A DNA stretch of 64,000 bases from Carya illinoinensis (GCF_018687715.1 NC_056758.1:16063501-16127500); one strand, 5' to 3'. Shown: positions 23,835-33,788, counted from the stretch's first letter. Numbers and translations are program-made. Notes: generated by a model from the sequence alone, not told the origin.

Positions 23835-24498
23835 AGGAGGAGGAGGGGGGGGGGGGGGGGGGGGGCGCAAGAAAAGCTTTGTTTCGAATAACTGATTATG
23901 TTTCTCTGGCAAATGAAACACTTAAGTCAGTCCAGTCCAAAACATTCCCTAGGCTTTTGTTTTACAAATCATAAATTTCAATTACAATACAACTTTTGAA
24001 TATGATAATTCACCTATTATTTCTTATTTTCATGTATACAGAGTCTTAAACTTCAAACTTACGCATCAATTCAGAAATTCAATTCCAAATCCGAGTATCT
24101 CCAAAATGTCCAACCAGTCGCTCAACTGATACAAATAATGAATACAAATTCTATGCCTAGTCGATTAAGGAAAAATAGCAATATGATATAAGTTTTCCAG
24201 CATTTCCAAAGATAATTCACGACTCTAAGCAGATTTTCCCACTGAACAGCCAAGTTGATACTTTTTTTAGCGTAGATAACAAAAACAGTACAAGTATAGA
24301 AATTTGTTGATGCAAGAGAAAAAGTACCTGGTCGGGGGAGTCGGGGGAAGGGGATAAGGCACGGCGGAAGCCGGTGAGTGAAGCGTAGACCAAGTTGTTG
24401 TGGGGCGCCAAGTAGGCACCTCTCCCTGCTCTCACATCGGATGCCTTCCCCAGCACTTCCCCAGGTGTCACCACCTCTCGCTCTCCCTCTTCTTTCAT
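4131..24498 (-). CDS. CSL4: Exosome complex component CSL4 (six exons, 197 aa)
   Basis: Cap subunit of the RNA exosome, which helps thread RNA into the 3'-5' decay complex of nucleus and cytoplasm. Exons in transcript order: 24498-24328, 23277-23203, 22095-22007, 13042-12958, 9874-9793, 4222-4131. All five introns are GT-AG and the phases join to one 198-codon frame including the stop. Exon 1 carries the N-terminal domain ([20 protein letters not shown]), exon 2 [12 protein letters not shown], exon 3 [15 protein letters not shown], exon 4 [20 protein letters not shown] (S1 domain), exon 5 [20 protein letters not shown], exon 6 [12 protein letters not shown] and the stop. The start chosen gives MKEEGERE, just after a CT/GA repeat in the 5'UTR; the frame is open upstream, but the family starts near here. 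The length fits plant CSL4. Introns 3, 4 and 5 (9.0, 3.1 and 5.6 kb) are full of transposable elements, yet every exon and splice site looks intact, so the gene is probably functional. Family assignment is from recognition of conserved blocks. Confidence 0.95.
4894..5976. mobile_element. Non-autonomous hAT-type element in CSL4 intron 5 (1083 bp, 8-bp TSD)
   Basis: Flanked by the exact 8-bp direct repeat GTCATACT (4886-4893 and 5977-5984). The ends form a 12-bp imperfect inverted repeat, TTGGGGTGAGCA against TAGGGTTGAGCA. Both subterminal regions repeat TCGGAGT-like words, and the AT-rich core holds degenerate tandem copies of TGTCTAATTACATGTTATTA (about 5160-5560). There is no transposase. 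The 8-bp duplication and subterminal repeats fit the hAT superfamily. Confidence 0.85.
6340..6430. repeat. Possible end of a further DNA-transposon remnant
   Basis: The segment around 6365-6440 (GGCGAAAGCATTAGGCACGC, TAGGCGCAAAGCACACC) resembles the GGCGC-rich termini of common plant DNA transposons. Only one end is recognisable. The rest of 6100-6970 shows nothing. Confidence 0.25.
6978..7011. repeat. (TA)n microsatellite
   Basis: About 17 TA units in CSL4 intron 5. Similar TA tracts occur at about 30118-30142, 31110-31127, 39909-39940, 50656-50674 and 63300-63320. Confidence 0.95.
7440..8040. mobile_element. Non-autonomous hAT-type element in CSL4 intron 5 (601 bp, 8-bp TSD)
   Basis: Exact 8-bp target duplication ATCTGTAC at 7432-7439 and 8041-8048. 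The ends carry AGGGGTG(TC/GC) in inverted orientation. Subterminal regions are packed with AACGGGT and TCGTGT words on both strands (GTGTTAACGGGTTGTGTTCG on the left, GTTGGATTAACGGGTCGTG on the right), while the core is AT-rich and codes for nothing. This layout is typical of the AACCCG-rich hAT MITEs seen widely in eudicots. Confidence 0.88.
8435..8922. mobile_element. Probable MITE with TAG target duplication
   Basis: The left end TGCATGTTTGGGATTG and the right end CATCAAACAGGCCCA are imperfect inverted repeats, each flanked by TAG (8432-8434 and 8923-8925). The G-CTGTTTGG-like ends and 3-bp duplication suggest a PIF/Harbinger (Tourist-like) MITE. The core is AT-rich and non-coding. It lies in CSL4 intron 5. 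Confidence 0.55.
8960..9298 (+). pseudogene. LINE 3' end with RNase H C-terminus and poly(A)
   Basis: The plus strand reads [20 protein letters not shown], the C-terminal helix of the plant RNase H domain (RVT_3 type) found at the end of some L1-like LINEs and related proteins. A stop, a 3'UTR-like tail and a final A run at about 9290-9298 follow. It is severely 5' truncated and sits in CSL4 intron 5 in antisense orientation. Confidence 0.7.
10140..12080 (-). pseudogene. 5'-truncated LINE (L1-type ORF2 remnant) in CSL4 intron 4
   Basis: Minus-strand pieces in order: RT core ([20 protein letters not shown], with FAYD in place of the catalytic FADD, about 11954-11667), thumb ([20 protein letters not shown], 11316-11122), [18 protein letters not shown] (11155-10688) and zinc-finger RVT domain with [19 protein letters not shown] (10669-10427). 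The 3' tail near 10140-10240 resembles the other LINE tails in the window (AGTAAATAGGAAGTATACAA). Frame breaks and the altered catalytic aspartate make it inactive. It is inserted in the same orientation as CSL4. Confidence 0.9.
12081..12957. other. Remainder of CSL4 intron 4, unassigned
   Basis: AT-rich. A 110-codon minus-strand frame at 12290-12622 shows no recognisable motif. A T-run at about 12721-12733 may be an old retroposon tail. Confidence 0.3.
13225..13345 (-). repeat. tRNA-derived SINE copy (minus orientation)
   Basis: On the minus strand an A-box-like GGCTCAAGTGGTAAGG (around 13312-13327) is followed at tRNA-like spacing by a near-perfect B box GGTTTGAATCC (13265-13275). The sequence after it (GGGTGCAAACAATTTTTGG) is shared with the SINE copies at 22459, 43178 and 54306. 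It appears truncated at the 3' end and lies in CSL4 intron 3. Confidence 0.8.
14000..17346 (-). pseudogene. LINE ORF2 (endonuclease, reverse transcriptase, zinc finger), disrupted
   Basis: Begins [15 protein letters not shown] at 17346, an apurinic-type endonuclease start, with [14 protein letters not shown] and [12 protein letters not shown] further on (to about 16680). It continues through [12 protein letters not shown] (16600), the 16341-15958 linker, RT fingers and palm ([40 protein letters not shown], 15930-15298), an intact LLFADDML catalytic box in a shifted frame (15300), thumb (15240-14778) and FPWKCI with zinc-finger RVT remains (14597-14000). At least one frameshift (about 15298-15338) and several stops disable it. 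The 197-codon plus-strand frame opposite the endonuclease is an antisense shadow. Confidence 0.9.
17343..19107 (-). pseudogene. LINE ORF1 (gag-like), disrupted
   Basis: Starts [20 protein letters not shown] at 19107, then stops and frame changes. Recognisable parts are [20 protein letters not shown] with [10 protein letters not shown] (around 18850), a variable middle region (18650-18410), a long open stretch 18179-17589 with an acidic [11 protein letters not shown] patch, and a final piece 17576-17343 ([20 protein letters not shown]). This is the usual order in plant L1 ORF1, an RNA-binding protein. The DUF4283-like block is only partly visible. Its stop TGA overlaps the ATG of ORF2. Confidence 0.75.
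19790..19895 (-). repeat. Solitary LINE 3' tail
   Basis: A T-rich run followed by TTGTTGAAAATAAGAGTAGG and AGTACACAGGACGTATACAA matches the tail of the 13.7-kb LINE in the same orientation with no coding part. It is a strongly 5'-truncated insertion in CSL4 intron 3. Confidence 0.75.
19900..21240. other. CSL4 intron 3, no feature seen
   Basis: About 1.3 kb of AT-rich intron sequence with no recognisable domain, repeat end or RNA gene. Confidence 0.5.
21310..21544 (+). mobile_element. Poly(A) retroposon with 15-bp target duplication
   Basis: A 235-bp block ending in an A-run (21538-21544) is flanked by the exact repeat AGAAGTTGGGTAGGG at 21295-21309 and 21545-21559. Its GGAATTAGTCGAGA stretch resembles GGTATTAGTCGAGA inside the SINE at 22459, so it may be a 5'-divergent or composite SINE. 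No clear A/B boxes. It lies in CSL4 intron 3. A LINE-type ATTACTTATCAAAAAAAA motif stands just left (21249-21268). Confidence 0.85.
22426..22736 (+). mobile_element. tRNA-derived SINE nested in a short LINE tail
   Basis: The whole block is flanked by the exact 12-bp repeat GACAACCAGAAG (22414-22425, 22737-22748). Inside, a T-run (22430-22453) and, at the far side, ATTTATCAGTAATAATAGTC look like the two halves of a minus-oriented LINE tail. Between them a plus-oriented SINE (about 22459-22695) carries an A-box-like GGCTCAAGCAGTAAGG, a B-box-like AAGTTCGAGCCC and the shared GGGTGCAAACAATTTTTAGG. TTTACAGGTAA and TTTATCAGTAA at the SINE edges may be its own decayed duplication. It lies in CSL4 intron 3. 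Confidence 0.75.
23786..23867. repeat. (GA)n followed by poly(G) tract
   Basis: About 20 GA units, then GGAGGAGG and an uninterrupted G run of about 18 in CSL4 intron 1. The frame called on the other strand is a poly-Pro/Leu-Ser artefact. Confidence 0.95.
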
Positions 24499-24660
24499 TC
24501 TCTCACTCTCTCTCTCTCTCTCTCTCTCTAAACAGGTTACAGCAGAAGCAGCAGCAGCAATAGAGGGTTCATTACTAACTAGACTTCTCTGTTCCAGATG
24601 CAATGGAGAAAGAGCAGTTAGAGCGGCGGGGAACCGGACGCTATGTCCTCTTGTTTGAAA
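24499..24660 (-). other. Probable CSL4 5'UTR with CT/GA microsatellite
   Basis: Lies immediately upstream of the CSL4 start. It contains a run of about 12 CT units on the plus strand (GA in the transcript) at roughly 24503-24528, followed by GCA/GCT repeats. GA-rich 5' leaders are common in plant genes. An in-frame upstream ATG near 24678 would lengthen the protein by about 60 residues with no family resemblance. Confidence 0.5.
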
Positions 24661-25740
24661 AAAAAAAACCCCAACCAATAAAAAAATAGATATTGAGATT
24701 TTTCGTTTTAGGGTTCGGTTAAACAGTATTGTGCAACTTTCACCGTTTTAATCAAATAAAAAAGAAATTAAAAAAGAGAACTGCTATACAAAAACCGCGC
24801 ACACCCCCACACCAAATTTTACTTGCCAACGTGACTTTTTTAAAATAATAAATAGAACTTAAACCCATTGTTTCTAAAGCAAACCCACCGTACGCTTTTT
24901 CTCTCTAAACTCATCGTTTTACTTATGATTTGATAGAAAGCAAACCCATCGTTTTTATTTTCAGAAAATCAGAAGAAGCTTATCAGAACTTTAGCTCTTC
25001 AAATGTTGGTTTTGATTTAGTTCACTTTCTTCGGCTAAGTATTGTGGATTATTGGATTTGGTTCTTTTTTCTTTTCGGTTTCCTTGTTTGATGTCTGAAA
25101 GTGAATAACGGGAAGTAAATGAAGGAAAGCAAATGTTGCACTGGGTCTCAATCTTTGTATGTTTGTCTAGAGATAGGGCTACTTCATGAAGTGGGAAGTA
25201 AATGGAGTAAACGATAACACAAACTTCACAGAGAGATTCTGCAGGATTTTGAGGGATGGTGTTGAGGGAGGATTTTTCTCAGATCTTGAGGGATGTCGAC
25301 GGCATACAGGGATTTGACAGAGGGATTTTCTTTAGGGCACGCAAAGAACCCAATTTCTACAAATTCTAACAAATGTTTCGATCATCCCAATTTCTACAAA
25401 CTTCTCACCGTGTTCTCTCCCCTATTTTACAAACACAACAGCTCTCTCTCTCTCTCATCTGCACATTCTCAATGATATAAAAAAATTATAGTTTATTTTG
25501 CTCTCTTCAAAACAAGAAAAATGGTGGATGTGTTAAAGAGGACTTTTTTCGCAGATGGAGGGAGAGAAGGAGGGAGGGGGGAGGGTAGAGAGGGAAGTGG
25601 ATTTGGAGGGAGAGCAAAGAAGTCAGGAGGGGAGAGGGCAGATAGGAAAGTGGATTCGCAAGATTAGACCATTTTCACCTAAACCCAGTTTGCCACATCA
25701 GCTGGTGTGTGGAGTTGGAGAGGAGACCGGCTTTGGAGTA
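24660..25740. other. Region upstream of CSL4, no gene supported
   Basis: Contains the presumed CSL4 promoter. Short direct words (AAACCCATCGTTTT at about 24855-24960) repeat. Nothing else is recognisable. The TA-rich and CT-rich stretches around 25440-25500 are simple sequence. Confidence 0.4.
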
Positions 25741-26319
25741 AATTTTTTCTTAATTATATTTCTCTCCCCAGCCAAGTTTCTCTCCAACGTTCTCATTGCT
25801 GCACCCAGAGTTGTTGCTTCGGCTCCACCCACCTCCCCTCCCTGCCAGCCACAACATTTATTTTTATTTATCTTTGTTTTTTTCTTTTTTTTTTCAATTT
25901 TTTTTTCGTTAGCATTGTTCAAATTTGTCGATTTGCTACTTTCCAACGACCTAGGGTGGACACATGCCCCTTCATTAGCTTCCCCAAGTGTCGATCGTCA
26001 AGCTGGCAAAAGAAATCTGCCCATACGTGTGGCGCATACGCCTCACGTGCAACTTATGCTACACGTGATCTTCACATGTTGCCGCACCTTGGAGAGCTCT
26101 CTACCACCACGTGCGACAATTTCAGGATCAATAGCATCGTATCTTCTAGATCCGACTGTTTTCTTCACTCCATATGTGGTGCGTGGCCTGCATGCATTGC
26201 CACCGCCAGTATCATCCCCTCGCCTGCGATTCATTATAGTTTTTGATTGCTACACTATCTTCCCGTTTTCCCTAACCAAGGATCGAGTAAGAGTGGATGT
26301 GACAGTTCCTTCCAGCTAA
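25555..26319 (+). other. 254-codon frame, probably not a gene
   Basis: The longest unassigned open frame in the window. It begins with glycine/glutamate-rich simple sequence and passes through a poly-T stretch read as phenylalanine. The part after 25830 matches a non-coding retroposon copy at 26880-27220. No domain recognised. Openness is probably due to composition. Confidence 0.15.
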
Positions 26320-26603
26320 TCCAAACCAACACATTGCAGCACACACACCCCTCTGTACTGCAACTTCTAACTGCAATTTTATAGTTTGTTCATCACACTA
26401 TTTAAAAGTCGTCACCATGCAGTCTTCTCTTGTGGAAACTGGGTGGGAGCCAACCTTTTGGTTCCAATCACCCCTTTTATTCTTTCTTTTTTGTGTTGTA
26501 ATGTGTATTGGTTTTGGGAAGACAGTAAAGGATTCTCACGCCATCAAACTTGTATCCGCTAGTTTATCTATAAATATCTTATTTGCTGAGGAAAAAAAAA
26601 AAA
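25740..26603 (+). mobile_element. Older sister copy of the 26.7-kb retroposon
   Basis: Stretches such as TCGATTTGCTACTTTCCAAC, the AGAGCTCTCTACCACCACG block and GTGTGGTGC/GTGGTGCGTGG align in order with GCCGATTTGTTATTTTTCGG, GAAGCTCATACTACCGCCACG and TAGTGTGGTGCATGTCC of the next copy. It ends in an A-run at 26590-26602. No target duplication found, and the left limit is uncertain. Confidence 0.45.
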
Positions 26604-26743
26604 CTACCTATTTTCAGTACACACTTGGATATTAAAATTTTCTATATTTTCCTTTTCTTAAATTTTCTCTCTCCGTCTTCTTTATTATTTTGGTTTGAAG
26701 AATTATATATTCAAATATTTATTATTTAACAATACTATTTTAA

Positions 26744-27653
26744 CTTCTCTCCAAAGACTCAACCCTAGAAAAACCCCGTCTAGAGGAGGGTGGAGCTTCG
26801 ACTCCTCCCTCCATCCTCCCATCTGATTAGACCAGAAAATGTATAGCCCTTTATTTTTCAGTTTTATATTTGTTTTTCCTTCCAAAGTATGGCGAAATGC
26901 CGATTTGTTATTTTTCGGAGCCAAGTGACCACCACGCGCCCCACCGCAGGATTCCCAGGCCACCGATATTTTAGATGGCCAAAGATTTTCGTCGAACGGA
27001 GCAACATGTGAGTCACATGCGCTGGTAAAGTGCGCAAGAGATCCAAGTGCCATTGCATTGAGAAGCTCATACTACCGCCACGCCCAGCATTTCTAGAGTC
27101 AAGGACCTTGGGTTTTTCAAACTCGACTGTTGCCACACTCCTAGTGTGGTGCATGTCCTTCACGCGCCACCACAATCTCTTCGTTTCATGTATTTTACTT
27201 TCCTTCAAGATGAAAAGGCGGATATACAGTTTCCTCATACACAGGAGGTGTCCTAGGCCGTATGGCTAGTTTCGAAGTCTACTAAAGTAGATCTAAGTTG
27301 TAATTCGTCATCTTCATATCCGACTTTATGTTTATTTTTATTTCCTTTTATTTAGGTAAAAATAAAAAAGAAATAGTCTATTGGATTTTTTGTCTATAGA
27401 GTGAAAGTCCTCTCCTTATCTGGATGGTGGGATATGAAATTTTTACTTTAGGCAAAGTGTCATCTCTCAGATAGCTTATCTGTAGAGAGTTACAGAAATT
27501 AAGATCATATCAGTCACAAAGGAATTTGTGTGTGAGTGGAGTCCCAAATGTGAGTAGTTGGCTTGCAATCTAGAAATTTTCCTACATGTATCATGTCAAA
27601 ATTGTAACTTCGCTTTCATGAATGAATGAAGTCTAATTCTCTTTAAAAAAAAA
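26744..27653 (+). mobile_element. ORF-less poly(A) retroposon (910 bp, 13-bp TSD)
   Basis: Flanked by AATACTATTTTAA at 26731-26743 and 27654-27666, with an A-run at the right end preceded by GAATGAATGAAGTCTAATTC, a typical LINE 3' tail. The 5' part is pyrimidine-rich and GC-richer, like a LINE 5'UTR. No frame of meaningful length. It may be an internally deleted LINE joining 5'UTR to 3' tail. Confidence 0.75.
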
Positions 27654-27719
27654 AATACTATTTTAATGGGTACATATTTTTTTCCCTAGAGTCATATTTT
27701 TTGAAGTATATACAAAGAG

Positions 27720-27885
27720 AAATGACATTCGTAGTTGTGGAGTGCGCAAGCACCGTGTAATCCATTTGAAATAAATAAGCAAATATAAAAAATAAAAAAA
27801 TAAAAACTAATTTTTTGAAAGTGGAGCCCACTCTTTTTTAAAAAGATTGCGTGACGCTTGCGTACTCCATGACTAAAATGGATAT
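27720..27885. mobile_element. MITE family A, copy 1
   Basis: Ends GTTGTGGAGTGCGCAAGCACC and (reverse) AGTCATGGAGTACGCAAGCGTC form long inverted repeats around an AT-rich core containing AAGTGGAGCCCACTC. The same ends and the core word GGACCCAC/GTGGGTCC recur in copies at 39.2, 52.9 and 53.8 kb. Confidence 0.8.
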
Positions 27886-27886
27886 T

Positions 27887-29360
27887 TAGGGCCTTGAAGG
27901 AATAAGGCCATGTGTTGAAGGGCCCAAGTCTGAGATGTCGGGGCTAATCTACGGGATTGAGGATTGATGATATTGATATACATTGTATAATAGAGAATAG
28001 ATAACACCTCTGATTGATCAATAAGGTGATCAATCCACTCAATTCAGAGAGTCTTCAAGATAAACTAGTCGTTATCACCATCATCACACTCCTATAAATA
28101 ACACATAAAAGAAATGTATTCACTCACTCACAAACTTATATTGAGATCACTTCTCTGTAATTTAGGCATTGGAGTTCTACTAGACACCCCATACCGCCCT
28201 TTCATTTTGTTGCAAGTCATCCATGCAGTTTGTGGTATGGAACATGTCCTTAACAACGGCGTAGCATTACTAATATACAAAACACTCATTGATGATTCAA
28301 GTAATCAATTGAAATAATTTATCATTTGAATTGATATAGCACTGAACTTTTGAATGGTACAAAAGGTATTTATAATTTTATAGCACATTTGTCCAGTGTT
28401 TAAATTAAACAAGGAATCAAAACGTATAATAGCACATGAACTTTTGAATAACGAAGGAGGGGAGCACGACATTATTTTTTTTGGGTCAAACGTTCATCAA
28501 GAGTGATTCTTTACAAGGCCACTAAAGATCTTTAGTTAGAACATTCTCAATGGATATTATAAAATACATTTTTATATAAAATATAAACAATGTTGATCAA
28601 AACAGAATTCAATAGATGTTGTAAATGTAACCCCGCTACACCTAGAGAGTTGAAATACCGTTAACCCAAATAAAAAAATAAAAAGACGTAATTCATTCAT
28701 CTCTCCTAAATTCTTTTTTTCCCCCGGCCTTTATCCTAATTTCGTTTCAGCCCGTCTTTGAAGTCATCTTCCATTGAAAATGAAATATCATCATATCCAT
28801 CCTGCTTTGTCTCAGATCCATGCTCAAAGCAGCACCCCTGATTTCGCTCTGCATAGTCCTTTTCTTTTCTACAATCAACTTGATTATCAAATTTAGATAT
28901 AAAGATATCATTGGTAGTTAGAGAAAATATTTGAAATAAATAAAAATTTTAAAAAGTATAATATTTAAATAATATATAGAAAAAATAGATAAACTGATAT
29001 ATAGTATATTGTAAGAGTTAATATGTAAAATAAAAAAAAAAATGAGTTTTTGTGATATATTTTAAATGATTAGATAAAGAAGTCATTGTGAATGATCTTA
29101 TTTTGTTGATCCATCAGTATTCTCAAATGTATTTGGAGGATGTTTATCATGAATTTTTCTTTTATCTACATATTCAATTTGGGTTAAGACCTCCCAAGAC
29201 ACTTTGCCATTCTACTTGAAGTTAGTTAGTGCTAGATCTATATATATGTACACGGTGGAAGAAATATACCTCATGCTTAATCGTTGCAGTTGTTCCACTA
29301 GAGAATCTAACGTTCCATATTTCGTTGAATCTGAATTTTTTCTACATGATGGTTGATTGT
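27887..29360. other. Unassigned intergenic DNA
   Basis: About 28090-28100 has a TATA-like CTATAAATA after TCATCACACTC, which may belong to a solo LTR fragment. The rest is AT-rich without recognisable features. Confidence 0.3.
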
Positions 29361-29363
29361 ACT

Positions 29364-29740
29364 AAGGACAAGTTTGGAGAGTGATAAGATGAAATGAGGA
29401 TTTTATAAATAGTAGTAAGATAATTTGTAAATAGTAGTGAGATAGTTTGAATTAATGTTTTATGAGATTTTGATAAATGAGACAAAAATAGTTAAATAAA
29501 AAATATTATAAAGTTAAAATATTGTTTATATAAAGCTTTTTAATATTATCTTTATTTAGAAATTTTAAAAAGTTGAATTATTTTTTAATTTTTATTTAAA
29601 AATTTGAAAAAGTTGTAATGATTTGTTTGAAAAAGTTATATTGATTAATTTAAAAAACTTTGTAATGATTAGTTTAAAAGTATTTTGTTTTTGAATGATG
29701 TTTGAGAATGATATGAGATGAGATAAAATTGATTTTCTAA
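29364..29740. mobile_element. Tourist-like MITE (GATGAGATG family), copy 1
   Basis: The left end AAGTTTGGAGAGTGATAAGA and the internal AATAGTAGTAAGATAATTTG and AATAGTAGTGAGATAGTTTG match, in reverse complement, the right half of the element at 56361-56716. The right end (ATGAGATGAGATAAAATTGA) matches the left half but loses the terminal GTTTGG, so the copy is 3' decayed. Confidence 0.75.
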
Positions 29741-29749
29741 GTGCAGGTT

Positions 29750-30115
29750 ATTAGACGTCATTGGCAAGAGTGCGAAACACGTCTACAACAAGTCCATGGG
29801 AAGCTAGGCAACAATAATATTTGAACTTAAAATAGTAAAAAACATTGATATATTAAAATATTTAATATTTGATTTTCATGTTATTTTGTCAAAAATAAAA
29901 AATAAAAAATTGAGGACTACTTATTACGTAAGCAAACAAATTGGTCTGCATTGCATTAAGACAATTTATAACTTGCTTGACTTGTGCTTGTTATGTAATC
30001 AATGTATTTTATTCTTTTAGCATATTTCGATATATCATTTTGTTTTCAAATTCATGATATTCCATCCACAAGAAATTTTGGACTTTTCAAATTACGATCC
30101 ACATCTTGTGTCATA

Positions 30116-30146
<31 letters not shown>

Positions 30147-33100
30147 CTTCACTTATGAAAACATACAATTATTCAAGCCATACATTGGGACAAGAATAGT
30201 TATTACTATTGTTCGGGTTTTGTTGTTTCAGTTGACGCATCAGGACAAAACAACTTTTGACGACCATTATCATATTACTGTATACTTTTTAATATTTTTG
30301 TCACATGCAATTATAGAATGCACTATTAGGATACCTATAAAAGGAAGGGTATGTAGAGGGGGAAAGGCATTTTAAAATGATTATCTACATTATCATTTTG
30401 GTATAGACACTTATCTTGCAAGTACCCTCCAACTAGTGACATTAAACTCATAAAAGAAAATTTTATATACCATACTATCAACTTACTTGTATCTTACTAA
30501 ATAAGATGTGACACATTTATTATTGCTGAATGATTTTTTTTTACTCAACTATTGAATAATCATTTATTGCATGTTTCTTTATCATCAAATGGTAATAAAT
30601 GTACCACATCATATATAGTAGGATGTAAGTGAGATGATGATGTAGTGTATAACATTACTTTTATATAAAATAGAAAAAAATACACAACCTCTTACTATTC
30701 ACACCACCTTCACACACTACATTTTTTCTAATTATTATTATTATTTTTATGAAAAATTTAAAATATAGATAATGAATAAAAGAATTCAATTAATTTAAGA
30801 AAAATAAACTAAAAAATTAAAAAAAAATTAAAAAATTTGAAAAAAATGTGGTATTTTTGAGGTTTTGAGAGGTTGAGGAGCCTTGCTTACTTAATGATTT
30901 TTTAGCAAACAAATTCTAATATTAATAATATTGCTCTGGTCAGTTGCATTTATGAATTTCGAAATACCTATCTAGACTTTTGTCTCTCACTTAAATTGGA
31001 ACTCCAAAATCCATTTCGTCAACCAAAACAAGCTGTCAAAACTCAAGGATCTGTTAGTTTGCTTGGGGGTCAAGTTGGGTTTATGACTTTTAGTTTTAAA
31101 TATGTTAACTTATATATATATATATATTTTAATAATTAAGAAAATAACTATTAATAAATTTTTATTTTTTTTCTTACTAGTTGTGGATATTTAAAAAAAT
31201 ACTTCAAAGAAAAAGAAAAAAATAACTTACACTGATATGCATATTTGACATACACATTTAGTGTACACCCTAATATTGTCCTTGCCAAAAATATGCTCGG
31301 TAACTTCAAAATGTTGGAAGATTTTCCGAGGAGTGGCTCTACAACCACTGACTCGAGACTAAAACAAGTGTAAATTTTATTTTATTTTATTTTTACTTTT
31401 TTTCTCATATATTTTTAAAATACTCATAAATATTTTTTTAAATAAAATAAAAGTCACAACATCAATAAAAATTACTTAATCGCTAAGTAAAAAAAAAAAA
31501 AATGGTATCGAGAGAAATGCTCAAGATGCTCCATTGAAGTTCTAAGCATTTCTCTTTTCCGAGATTTCCAGATGGGGGGCGTATTGGTCCAACACATACT
31601 TGTTCAATAAAAAAAAGTATTCAATGCCATACTATCTTGACAATAGTATATGTCTTTAATCAGTGTTTGTAAAGAAAACTTCATGTATTGAAAAATAAAT
31701 AAATAGAACATTTTGTTGTAATGGGACCTACATATTTTTGAAAATCTGATATGCTCATATTCAATTTGAAAGCAGAAATGCTAAACCCACTGAGTAAATC
31801 TCCTAAGGCTTCCATCCTTACTGACGTGTCTACAGCCACGTGGCTCCTTCAATTACGAGAAAATCGAGCTAAAATTAAAAACAAAAAATGAAATCCTTTC
31901 GTAAATCTCCCTCCCTCCCAAATCAGAAACCCTAAAACTAATCTCATATCTCCTCCCTTCCTCCCGTTCATCCATCCCTCCCTCATTTTCGTCCACAACT
32001 CCACCCTCTCCCAAATCAGAAACACATTGACTCCCCAAGGCCTAGAGCGTCACCAATGAGCCACCGTCTCCTCCATCCCCCAGATTTGTGGTTGTAACCT
32101 CGTCGCTCCATCCCAAAGCTTGAAACCGAAGTCTCTCCAGTGTCCTCTTCCAAATTTGAAATCCTAAGAACTCTGTCGTCTCCCCTCTATTGGACTCCCC
32201 AAAGCCTGAGGCCAACCCCCTCACCACCAAGCCTACCATCGCTGATGGTTGAGACCGTGGTGTAGATCTCCATTTACGTCGTGGTTTGGGTTCCCTCACA
32301 TAAAAACCAAGGTCATCACTCTATATCTATCTATTATGTAATTTCTTCTTTATTATAATTTTTCTTGCATGGATTGTCCCTTGAATTATTCTATGGATTT
32401 ATGTTTTATAAGATATGACTCCTGCTCGATGTGAAAGCTAAATTGAGCCTAGAAAATCTAGCTGAAATGGAAAGTAGTTTATGAAATTGTCTGCTGAAAT
32501 GGCCTTAGGATTATAGTAGTTTATAAATTTATAGAATGTATAGAAAGAGGATAAAAATAGTTTAGTTTTCTAAAATTGGATTAAAATTTAGGAAAGTATT
32601 CAACTCGTGGCATTGGCAATTTGGCATTTAGGAAGTTATAGAATGTATTTCAAGTGGAGAAAAATAGTTTAATTTAGGAAAGTATGAATCATAGAATATG
32701 TGTATTATATTACTGTTCAATCACTTTACATTAGAAGAAGAAGCAAAACAAGTGTATTTTTACTAAGAAAAAAGGAAGTGTATAGACTTTTTAACTTTTT
32801 ATAGCGCAAATTTGGAGCCAACTTGGGCTAGCTTTTGGTCTTTGGAATTTGGTTTGGGAGTAACTTCATTTCAATCTATACAAAGTCAACCAGTTTGTAA
32901 CCATGGATTCAATGCCATTGGGCGAGATTAGACATATTGTATGTGCTATGAGTTTTATAATGCATAAAATGCCACAGCCAGTGGCGGAGCCAGGAATTCA
33001 TTCTGGGAGGGGGGGGGCAAACAAAACTAGAACAATATTTATAAAATATTTTTTATTGTACTTTTATAAAAAATTTTACGATTTATAATAATTTGATAGG

Positions 33101-33780
33101 AAGATTTTCAATAAAAATAAAATACATTTAATACAACTTATGTATTAAAAAAGTATTTGATATGTCAAGAAGAACATATCATTTTGAGTGTCATGTTGGA
33201 AAATTCTAGCACATGTCTTTAAATCTATTAGAAATTGCATGTGCTTGTCTCACTTCTGGATTGAGCACAATGTAGACAGAGTGGAGGAAGGGCCATAACA
33301 CGCTTCTTTTTCACACTTTACAATACAAACTGCGTAGTCAAACTAAAATAATCAATAAAGTATATATGGGGAGTTGAATATGTTATCTACTATATAATCT
33401 TGAAAATGAGTGTTGTAGGAGACAAGGAGTTACACTGCAAACGTATAGCGGGGATAATTTAGATAATGCTTTGCAAATCAGCTATAAACAAACGTCTATG
33501 TGAGCACTTGCTATAAATTTCTTCATAATCAAATGAAGGGTTAATCTTCTACACTTGTAATCAATGCTGGCCTGCCGAGTTACTACTTTTAAGCACAAGA
33601 TGACAGTCAGGAAGAACTGAATTGTATTAATAGACATAAAGCAGATTATGAAATAGCTAATATAAACTTTATATCTTGTATTCATGCATTTTTTCTTTTG
33701 AAAAAATATTAATGGGGTGTAATTGCTGGGTTGATAGTTCTGAAAATGTCATTGGGGGTGAAAGATTTTTGTAGTTCATA
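29750..33780. other. AT-rich intergenic DNA with transposon fragments
   Basis: Includes a possible MITE at about 30680-30890 (ACTATTCACACCACC start), a CT-rich block at 31850-32310 resembling a 5'UTR or transposon leader, and a DNA-transposon terminus CAGTGGCGGAGCCAGGAATT at 32980-33000 without a detectable partner. The small frames at 31853-32299 show no recognised domain. No gene supported. Confidence 0.35.
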
Positions 33781-33788
33781 TTGACACA

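Noticed and set aside
23673..23921. 82-codon frame with poly-Pro and Leu-Ser runs
   Set aside because: Translation of the GA/poly-G microsatellite only.
25555..26319. 254-codon plus-strand frame upstream of CSL4
   Set aside because: Low-complexity Gly/Glu start, poly-T read as Phe, and overlap with a retroposon whose sister copy is not open. No domain seen.
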